A stretch of DNA of 7,646 bases from an uncultured Oscillospiraceae bacterium (GTDB taxonomy: Bacteria; Bacillota; Clostridia; Oscillospirales; Acutalibacteraceae): contig UQLQ01000046.1 of NCBI GenBank assembly GCA_900541905.1, positions 1-7,646 of the forward strand, written 5' to 3'. The translations under genes and the position numbers were made by a program. The notes below the pieces were generated by a model. It worked only from the letters and a program-made list of their open reading frames with translations. It ran no database searches and was not told where the DNA came from. Positions 1 to 5,366 of the stretch are shown here, one piece after another (positions within the stretch are counted from its first letter, which is position 1; the number at the start of each line of letters is the position of its first letter).

Positions 1-5
1 CTGCC

Positions 6-25
6 CCCTCTGATTAATCGGAGGG
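6..25 (+). promoter_or_regulatory. Inverted repeat enclosing the ribosome binding site of the first chaperone gene
   Basis: CCCTCTGATT (6-15) pairs with AATCGGAGGG (16-25). As RNA this is an 8-bp stem with one G-U pair and a UUAA loop. The 3' arm is the Shine-Dalgarno sequence (GGAGGG, 20-25), 6 bases before the ATG at 32, so the hairpin would hide the ribosome binding site when folded. No T run follows on either strand, which argues against an intrinsic terminator. Translation arriving from an upstream gene could open it: stop codons in two frames (TGA 11-13, TAA 15-17) lie inside it. The pairing is seen directly. A regulatory role is inferred. Confidence 0.5.
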
Positions 26-31
26 AAAAAT

Positions 32-517
32 ATGAAAACAATTCAGATTGGGAATGAACAGTATACGTTAGAATTTAGTTTTGAAGCGGCAGAAAATAAA
101 GCAGTTGTGCAAAGGATGTTTAATGCTTTGTCGATGTCTTATATTGGAAAAAGATTGGATTTAGAAGGTAAAAATAGCAAAGTAGAAATTGCTGCTGCAA
201 TGATTGACGGAACAGCAGATTTGATATCTGATATGCCACATATTTGTAAAGATGCTTTTTATGCCGGATTATTGGAACATCATCATGTGACTTTTGATGA
301 ATCAAAAAAACTGATGAAACAGTACATGAAAGAGAAAAAAATGTCCTTTAAAGGGCTTTATGAAGAAATAAAAGAAACGATGGAAGAAGATGGTTTTTTC
401 GATTTGACGGGTCTGACGGAGATGGTTGCGGAGATGAACAAGCAGGACGAGGAAGAAGTGAAAAAAGTGCCGAAAACACCACAGGATCACAAGAAAAAAT
501 CGACTTCCACAAAATAA
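32..517 (+). CDS. Phage tail assembly chaperone, G-like (short product)
   Basis: This 161-residue protein is judged to be the G component of a siphovirus tail assembly chaperone pair. Such proteins bind the tape measure protein during tail assembly and are absent from the finished virion. The start at 32 is supported by GGAGGG 6 bases upstream. The N-terminal part (IGNEQYTLEFSFEAAE, about residues 6-21) resembles the beta-strand opening of Firmicutes tail chaperones. The middle is helical, and the last 35 or so residues are highly charged (DEEEVKK, HKKK), as expected of a flexible C-terminus at which frameshifting occurs. The call rests on position directly before the tape measure gene, on size, and on the -1 frame continuation that carries a clear T-like domain. 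The exact Pfam family (a Phage_TAC type) was not checked. It is most likely co-transcribed with the genes downstream. Confidence 0.8.
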   Translation: MKTIQIGNEQYTLEFSFEAAENKAVVQRMFNALSMSYIGKRLDLEGKNSKVEIAAAMIDGTADLISDMPHICKDAFYAGLLEHHHVTFDESKKLMKQYMKEKKMSFKGLYEEIKETMEEDGFFDLTGLTEMVAEMNKQDEEEVKKVPKTPQDHKKKSTSTK

Positions 518-885
518 TATGGGAAGAATACTTTAAAAATGCGTTAAGAATGGGAATTTCTCATGAAAGCTTTTTGCGCCTTACCCCAAAGAAATTAGAA
601 ATATATGCAGAAGCATATAAATTGATGTTACGTGATAGGGATTACGAAAATTGGCTCATGGGGCAATACAATATGAAAGCCTTTTCTGTTGTTCTGGATC
701 AAGTATTAGCTGGAATGAATAAAAGAAAATCAAAAGCAAAATATTTCGAAAGTCCTATTTTGGAAATGGCGGAAAAGAATAATGAACCGTTATCCGAAAA
801 AGAGTTGCAATTACAAAGGGAATTATTTGTTGCAAAACTTGAAGCGCTGAAAACAAATTTTGAAATTAATCATAATAAACAGTAG
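32..885 (+). CDS. Tail assembly chaperone G-T fusion made by -1 frameshifting
   Basis: The -1 frame is open from 364 to the stop at 883-885, overlapping the last 154 bases of the G-like ORF, so a one-base backward slip anywhere in the overlap gives a 284-residue fusion. If the slip is near 493-499, the junction reads KKK-IDFHKIIWEEYFKNAL, followed by the T-like domain. That run of sensible residues (IDFHKIIWEEYFKNALR) is encoded in the -1 frame before any ATG, which shows that coding continues across the junction. Lambda and many other long-tailed phages make G and GT in this way, with GT as the minor product whose T domain contacts the tail tube protein. The frameshift is inferred from frame layout and family knowledge; its site and efficiency cannot be read from the sequence alone. 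Confidence 0.75.
460..526 (+). other. Candidate -1 frameshift region
   Basis: In the G-like frame the heptamer G-AAA-AAA occurs twice, at 460-466 and 493-499. In both, the second Lys tRNA can re-pair perfectly one base back, while the first would pair with GAA. The later copy precedes the clearly T-coding residues most closely. Purine-rich, SD-like stretches lie upstream (GAGGA 449-453; AGGA 483-486), which could stimulate slipping as in dnaX. A weak stem, CTTCC (504-508) with GGAAG (522-526), begins 4 bases after the second heptamer. A third candidate lies outside this interval: the canonical U-UUU-UUC at 394-400. Which site is used is undecided. Confidence 0.45.
550..885 (+). CDS. T-like domain of the tail assembly chaperone (frameshift extension, not an independent gene)
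   Basis: The frame from the ATG at 550 encodes 111 residues. They follow the pattern familiar from Clostridia-phage T extensions: an RMGIS....RLTPKKLEIYAEAY segment (immediately before and after the ATG), then a WLMGQYNMKA segment (about residues 36-45), a KAKYFESPI stretch, and a C-terminal EKELQLQRELFVAKLEALK helix. No Shine-Dalgarno sequence precedes this ATG; the nearest G-rich run (GGGAAG, 521-526) is over 20 bases away. Coding sense also continues upstream in the same frame. I therefore read it as the T part of the G-T fusion. It ends inside the 5' arm of the terminator-like hairpin. Independent low-level initiation at 550 cannot be excluded. Confidence 0.75.
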   Translation: MGISHESFLRLTPKKLEIYAEAYKLMLRDRDYENWLMGQYNMKAFSVVLDQVLAGMNKRKSKAKYFESPILEMAEKNNEPLSEKELQLQRELFVAKLEALKTNFEINHNKQ

Positions 886-909
886 TGTGTCAAAACCTAC
901 TGTTTTTTT
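877..909 (+). terminator. Intrinsic-terminator-like hairpin after the chaperone genes
   Basis: AAACAGTAG (877-885) pairs with CTACTGTTT (897-905), a 9-bp stem around an 11-base loop. A run of seven T (903-909) overlaps the 3' arm and extends past it. The 5' arm contains the TAG stop codon of the T frame, so a terminating ribosome would cover it. The stem has only three G-C pairs, so it is likely a leaky attenuator, which fits the much lower need for tape measure protein than for the proteins before it. No good promoter follows before the tape measure gene, which also implies read-through. Confidence 0.6.
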
Positions 910-951
910 CTGGCTATTGAACGGAGATAGTCACTGACCTAAAAAAGTTAT

Positions 952-958
952 AGGAAGG
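952..958 (+). promoter_or_regulatory. Ribosome binding site deciding the tape measure start
   Basis: AGGAAGG directly abuts the ATG at 959, too close for that codon to be used. It lies 9 bases before the in-frame ATG at 968, which is therefore the preferred start. Confidence 0.7.
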
Positions 959-967
959 ATGTGTGAA

Positions 968-3900
968 ATGGGAACTACAGTAGACAGCCTTGAAATACAA
1001 TTACAGGCGCAAGCTGGAAAAGCGAATAATGCAATTGACACATTGATAACAAAACTAGGGACATTAAACACATCTCTCACGAAAATCAACGGAAGCGGTT
1101 TATCTGGGGTAGCAAATGGTGTAGATAAACTAAGCCGTTCTATGCAAGGTTTAAAAAATGTTGGAACAGCGGACTATACAAGACTTGCAAAAGGAATTGA
1201 GAAAATATCAAATTTGGATAGTGGACAGATTTCAAAGGCGGCAAACGCGATTGTAGGTTTTGGGAAAGGATTGCAAAGTCTTAACTCAGTGAATGTGTCT
1301 AAAACATCTGAGCAAGTTGCAAACTTAGCAAAGGGAATAGCGCAACTTGGATATAAAAGCTCTACAAAAGCGATTGAAAACATACCTTTGCTTGCTAAGT
1401 CTATGCGACAGTTAATGTCTGAACTATCTAAAGCACCTAAAGTAAGCCAGAACTTGATTGATATGACAAATGCATTGGCAAAATTGGCTCGAACAGGCGC
1501 ATCTTCTGGACGTGCGGCCAACGCATTAGGAATTGGTTTAAATACTTATACAAAATCTACACACAAGGCAAGCAGAGGAACCAAAGGACTTGCATCGGCA
1601 CTTGGAAAGATGTACGCAACATATTGGTTATTATTCCGGTTTGTTGGGAAAATAGGAGATTCCATAACCATTGCATCTGATCTCGTGGAAGTACAGAACG
1701 TTGTAGACACTGTATTTGGCGATATGTCAAGCAAAGTGGAAGAGTACGCACAAAACTCCATTAAACAGTTTGGAATGTCTGAATTGTCATTTAAACAGTA
1801 TGCCAGCCGTTTTCAAGCGATGGGGTCTGCAATGGGAATTGATACAAGTTCCATTGAAAGTGCAAATTCATTTTTGAATAAGGCAACAGGTGGATATGTC
1901 GGACTGTCAGACTCTATGGCAGATGTATCCTTGACATTGACTCAATTAACGGCGGATATGGCATCGTTCTACAATGTCAGTCAAAAAGATGTTGCGGAAG
2001 ATTTGTCCGCTATCTTCACAGGGGAAACAAGACCACTTCGTACGTACGGTTTGGATTTAACACAGGCAACACTTGCAGAGTGGGCGATGAAAAATGGATT
2101 GGATGCAAATGTTCAGTCTATGTCACAAGCTGAAAAAACGATGCTGCGTTATCAATACGTGCTTGCCAATACAACATCAGCACAGGGCGATTTTGCACGC
2201 ACGGCAGGAACATGGGCGAACCAAATTCGTATTTTGCAAGAGCAAATTAAGAAATTTGCTTCCGTCATTGGAACTGGTTTTATCGCAGCGTTTAAACCAT
2301 TTGTACAAACTTTAAATAAAGTCATGGCGAAAGTCATTGATTTTACACAGAATGTATTAAACGCACTTGGTCAGATTTTCGGGTGGGAATTTGAGATTAG
2401 TGGCGGAGGAATAACTGACGATTTAGGAGACGTATCTGGAGATCTAGCGGATTCAGCTGGAAGCGCAGGAGATTTATCTGACAATCTCGGACAAGCTGCT
2501 AAAAATGCAAAGAAGCTTCACACTTTAGGGATTGATGAATTGAATATTGTTGAGCCTGATAATGGTACTACTGGTAGTGCTGGAGCTGGTGCATCAGGCG
2601 GATCAGGTGGTGCTGGTTCAGGTGAAGTGGGCGGTTTAATTGCCAACTTTAAGCCGAACGATAAGATGTTGGACGCATATAAAAGTAGCATTAAAAGTTT
2701 AGAACAGTTAGGCAAATATATAAGCGTCACATTATCAAACACGTTAGAAAAAATTAACTGGGATTCCGTGTATGAAAAAGCAAAAAATTTCGGAACAGGG
2801 TTGGCGGATTTTTTGAATGGTTTAATAAAACCTAGACTTTTTTATGATTTAGGGAAAACTGTTGCTAATTCAATCAATACAGCTTTTCAATCTGCAAATG
2901 CGTTCGCTGTAGAGTTTGACTGGGAAAATTTAGGGAAATCTATAGCAAAGAGCATAAAAGGATTCTTTGAAAATTGGGATCCTGAAATCGCAGCGGATAC
3001 ATTTAGTAATTTCGCCAACGGAATTTTAGAGTCTTTAACGGAATTTATAAACACTTTACAAGACGATAAAACATTTGAAGATATTGGTCAAAAAATAGTT
3101 GAATTTATATGTGGAATAGAGTGGGGAGATTTAACTTGGAACTTATACAAATTCGGAAAGGCATTAGTTAAAGCTATAGCGAACCTTCCGAATGATTTTG
3201 CAAAAGGTGCATTGCAATCACTGGTTGATAAAATCTTTAGTGAAGACGCCGAAGTTAAAGTCGGAGACATTGCATTACCCCCAACGAGTCTTTCTGGATT
3301 AATGTTGCAATTAGGAAATATTAAGGAATGGGTTGGAGAAACAACATCATCAATAGGCGAACAATTCAGAAAAGGATGGGATGAAGCAAAAAAATCTTGG
3401 GAGAACGGAAGTGGATTTTTTGAAGGATTATGGGAAGGAATAAAAGTAGTATTTTCTCCTGTAACGGAATGGTTTGGCGAAAAGTTTGATAAAGGGTATG
3501 AAGGTATTAAAAAAGCTTGGTCATTCATTGAATCTTGGTTCTCAAAAAAATGGGAAGCCATTAAATCTCCTTTTAAAAATGTGGGTCCGTGGTTTAAAAC
3601 GGCTTTTAAAAACGCATATGATGCCATAAAGAACATTTGGAAGGGGTTAGGAGACTTCTTTAAAGAAATTGCAGAAAACGCATTTAAACCTATTAAAACC
3701 CTTGTGAATGGCGTTATAAAAGGCGTGAACTGGGTGCTTGAAAAAGTGGGATCAGACACACGAGTAAGTGAGTGGAGTGGAATAAAGTTCGCTAAAGGAT
3801 CGGATGGAGTTCCGCAAAACACACTTGGAATCGTGAATGACCAAGCGGGATCAACTTACAAAGAGCTTATTATTCCGCCGTCAGGAAAACCATTTATACC

Positions 3901-4912
3901 CGAGGGGCGGAATGTCATGTTGCCGCTTGAAAAAGGTACAAAAATAATGCCTGCGAATCAAACAAAGGCGTTTATATCAGGCACTCCACATTTTAAAGGT
4001 GGAATAGGTGAGTTTTTTGAAAACGCATGGAGTTCGGTAAAAAGTTTTACAGGGAATGTGTTGGATTATCTTACAAACCCAGGAGAAATTGTAAAAGTTG
4101 CAATCAGCAAGTTTGCAAATATATCAAATTTATTTGAACCGTGGTCGAGTGTGGCAGGTGGAATTATAAACAAGACATTTGATGGAATTGTACAGTATGT
4201 AAGCGGAATATTTGATTCAATACAGCCAAAATATAACCCATCAGCCGGAGTTGAACAATGGAGAAACATTGCCACTAAAGCATTGAAAATGACAGGTCAA
4301 TTTTCAAAATCAAATTTAGACCTTTTGCTTTATCAGATGCAGACGGAATCCGGTGGAAACCCAAAAGCAATTAATAAATGGGATATAAATGCAATCAAAG
4401 GAACACCTTCCAAAGGATTGATGCAGGTAATTGATCCGACTTTTAGAACGTACGCATATCCTGGATATGATAAGGATATTTACGATCCATTGTCAAACAT
4501 ATTAGCATCTATTAGGTATACATTGGCTAGATACGGAAGCTTGTCAAACGGCTGGAAAGGACATGGATATGCTTCTGGAATAGGAAGAATTACATTAGCA
4601 GATTTAATTCCGAAATATTCTGTTGGTGGCTTCCCGGAAGATGGTTTATTTATGGCAAATCATAATGAACTTGTTGGACAGTTTTCTGATGGAAGAACGG
4701 CGGTTGCAAATAATTTGGATATTCAAAAAGGAATTGAAGAAGCGGCATACAGAGGTTTTTCTCGTGCAAACGCAGAGAATCGAGAGCAAGAAAATCTATT
4801 GAGAGAATTGATACAAGCGGTTAGAGATGGAAAACGAATTGTAGTAGACGGAAGAGAATTAGTGTCGATTACAGATTCGAGACGTGCAAGGAATGGATAT
4901 TCGTTTACTTAA
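968..4912 (+). CDS. Phage tail tape measure protein with C-terminal lytic transglycosylase domain
   Basis: This 1314-residue protein sets tail length during assembly and is ejected through the tube at infection. Numbering is from the ATG at 968; the in-frame ATG at 959 touches the ribosome binding site and is rejected. Residues 45-174 are loose helical repeats of about 35-40 residues with Leu/Ala heptads. Residues 215-470 hold the hydrophobic MYATYWLLFRFV segment and the TP901-type tape measure core (QFGMSELSFKQYASR, GETRPLRTYGLDLTQATLAEWA). Residues 532-556 are a Gly/Ser/Ala linker. Residues 797-911 are Trp/Phe-rich helical repeats with WF..[FW] spacing. Residues 1098-1204 are an SLT domain with the probable catalytic Glu1127 in TESGGNP and GLMQ at 1150-1153, predicted to cleave peptidoglycan during DNA entry. 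The extreme C-terminus (VGGFPEDGLFMANH, GRTAVANN) is the usual Firmicutes-phage end. The gene lies between two hairpins and is intact. Family assignment is secure; enzyme activity is predicted. Confidence 0.95.
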   Translation: MGTTVDSLEIQLQAQAGKANNAIDTLITKLGTLNTSLTKINGSGLSGVANGVDKLSRSMQGLKNVGTADYTRLAKGIEKISNLDSGQISKAANAIVGFGKGLQSLNSVNVSKTSEQVANLAKGIAQLGYKSSTKAIENIPLLAKSMRQLMSELSKAPKVSQNLIDMTNALAKLARTGASSGRAANALGIGLNTYTKSTHKASRGTKGLASALGKMYATYWLLFRFVGKIGDSITIASDLVEVQNVVDTVFGDMSSKVEEYAQNSIKQFGMSELSFKQYASRFQAMGSAMGIDTSSIESANSFLNKATGGYVGLSDSMADVSLTLTQLTADMASFYNVSQKDVAEDLSAIFTGETRPLRTYGLDLTQATLAEWAMKNGLDANVQSMSQAEKTMLRYQYVLANTTSAQGDFARTAGTWANQIRILQEQIKKFASVIGTGFIAAFKPFVQTLNKVMAKVIDFTQNVLNALGQIFGWEFEISGGGITDDLGDVSGDLADSAGSAGDLSDNLGQAAKNAKKLHTLGIDELNIVEPDNGTTGSAGAGASGGSGGAGSGEVGGLIANFKPNDKMLDAYKSSIKSLEQLGKYISVTLSNTLEKINWDSVYEKAKNFGTGLADFLNGLIKPRLFYDLGKTVANSINTAFQSANAFAVEFDWENLGKSIAKSIKGFFENWDPEIAADTFSNFANGILESLTEFINTLQDDKTFEDIGQKIVEFICGIEWGDLTWNLYKFGKALVKAIANLPNDFAKGALQSLVDKIFSEDAEVKVGDIALPPTSLSGLMLQLGNIKEWVGETTSSIGEQFRKGWDEAKKSWENGSGFFEGLWEGIKVVFSPVTEWFGEKFDKGYEGIKKAWSFIESWFSKKWEAIKSPFKNVGPWFKTAFKNAYDAIKNIWKGLGDFFKEIAENAFKPIKTLVNGVIKGVNWVLEKVGSDTRVSEWSGIKFAKGSDGVPQNTLGIVNDQAGSTYKELIIPPSGKPFIPEGRNVMLPLEKGTKIMPANQTKAFISGTPHFKGGIGEFFENAWSSVKSFTGNVLDYLTNPGEIVKVAISKFANISNLFEPWSSVAGGIINKTFDGIVQYVSGIFDSIQPKYNPSAGVEQWRNIATKALKMTGQFSKSNLDLLLYQMQTESGGNPKAINKWDINAIKGTPSKGLMQVIDPTFRTYAYPGYDKDIYDPLSNILASIRYTLARYGSLSNGWKGHGYASGIGRITLADLIPKYSVGGFPEDGLFMANHNELVGQFSDGRTAVANNLDIQKGIEEAAYRGFSRANAENREQENLLRELIQAVRDGKRIVVDGRELVSITDSRRARNGYSFT

Positions 4913-4953
4913 AAGGAAAAGCGCCTACTTCGGTAGGCACTTTTCCTTATTTA
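4913..4953 (+). terminator. Long hairpin with CUUCGG tetraloop after the tape measure gene
   Basis: AAGGAAAAG (4913-4921) and GCCTAC (4923-4928) pair with GTAGGC (4933-4938) and CTTTTCCTT (4940-4948), interrupted only by a C/A mismatch (4922/4939). The loop TTCG closed by C-G is the very stable UUCG tetraloop. The stem starts directly after the stop codon at 4910-4912. The 3' side is T-rich (CTTTTCCTTATTT) but lacks an unbroken T run, so termination is probably partial. Protection of the upstream mRNA end or RNA processing are alternatives. The next Shine-Dalgarno starts 10 bases after the stem. Confidence 0.6.
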
Positions 4954-4958
4954 AAAAC

Positions 4959-4964
4959 AGGAGG
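4959..4964 (+). promoter_or_regulatory. Ribosome binding site deciding the start of the 129-residue tail protein
   Basis: A perfect AGGAGG stands 6 bases before the ATG at 4971. A longer in-frame reading from 4884 would begin inside the tape measure gene and cross the hairpin, so it is rejected. Confidence 0.85.
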
Positions 4965-4970
4965 TTGAAT

Positions 4971-5360
4971 ATGGCATTATCATCGTTTTTGAACGTAAAT
5001 GGTTATGACTTTCCACCGCCGAGACGCGGGTTTTCGTGGACAATAACAACGACAGTAAACGGTGGAAGGAATGGGAACAACGCAGTTATTGGTCAAAGAG
5101 TTGGAAGGGATTTGTACAAACTTAGCGATCTCGAGTGGGTTGGTCTTAATCCGGAAACTCGAAAGATGATGTTAGATGCCATAAAACCATTTTACGTTCC
5201 TGTTACGTTTGAAGATATGGCGAATCCGGGACACCCGATCACTATTATAATGTACCCCGGAGATAGGAGCGGAAAACCGTTATTTGTAGATAGGCTAACT
5301 CATATGGTAACAAAAGATGAGACGCTTTCATTTAATTTGATTGACGCCGGTTTGGAGTGA
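4971..5360 (+). CDS. Small phage tail protein in the distal-tail (Dit) position
   Basis: This is a 129-residue protein starting MALSSFLNVNGYDF. Recognisable features are a Pro/Arg-rich turn followed by an alternating beta strand (PPPRRGFSWTITTT, about residues 15-28), a VGRDLYKLSDLEWVGL segment (about 45-60), a helix (NPETRKMMLDAIKPF) and a strand-rich end with ITIIMYPGDRSGKPLFVD. The pattern looks like a small beta-barrel with one helix, similar in length to the N-terminal barrel of Dit proteins, and similar small proteins occur between tape measure and hub genes in Clostridia prophages. By position it should join the tube end to the hub. I cannot name a specific family. It is followed after 6 bases by the hub gene, whose GGAG ribosome binding site (5354-5357) lies inside this gene's end, so the two are probably translationally coupled. 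Confidence 0.7.
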   Translation: MALSSFLNVNGYDFPPPRRGFSWTITTTVNGGRNGNNAVIGQRVGRDLYKLSDLEWVGLNPETRKMMLDAIKPFYVPVTFEDMANPGHPITIIMYPGDRSGKPLFVDRLTHMVTKDETLSFNLIDAGLE

Positions 5361-5366
5361 TCGTAT

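Noticed and set aside
917..945. Possible promoter TTGAAC, 17 bases, TAAAAA before the tape measure gene
   Set aside because: Each hexamer matches consensus at only four of six positions, which is expected by chance in AT-rich DNA, and there is no extended -10.
2094..2315. A 73-codon + strand open frame inside the tape measure gene
   Set aside because: It lies in a different frame within the conserved tape measure core, and its product (rich in Cys, His and Lys) looks like an out-of-frame translation.
3088..3822. A 244-codon open frame on the - strand inside the tape measure gene
   Set aside because: It mirrors the strongly coding + frame, has an implausible Ser/Pro/Phe-rich composition and resembles no family I know; no ribosome binding site search was decisive. 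It is a shadow of the tape measure gene.
4884..4970. Longer N-terminus for the 129-residue tail protein
   Set aside because: The extension overlaps the tape measure gene and reads through the hairpin, and the perfect AGGAGG sits before the internal ATG at 4971.
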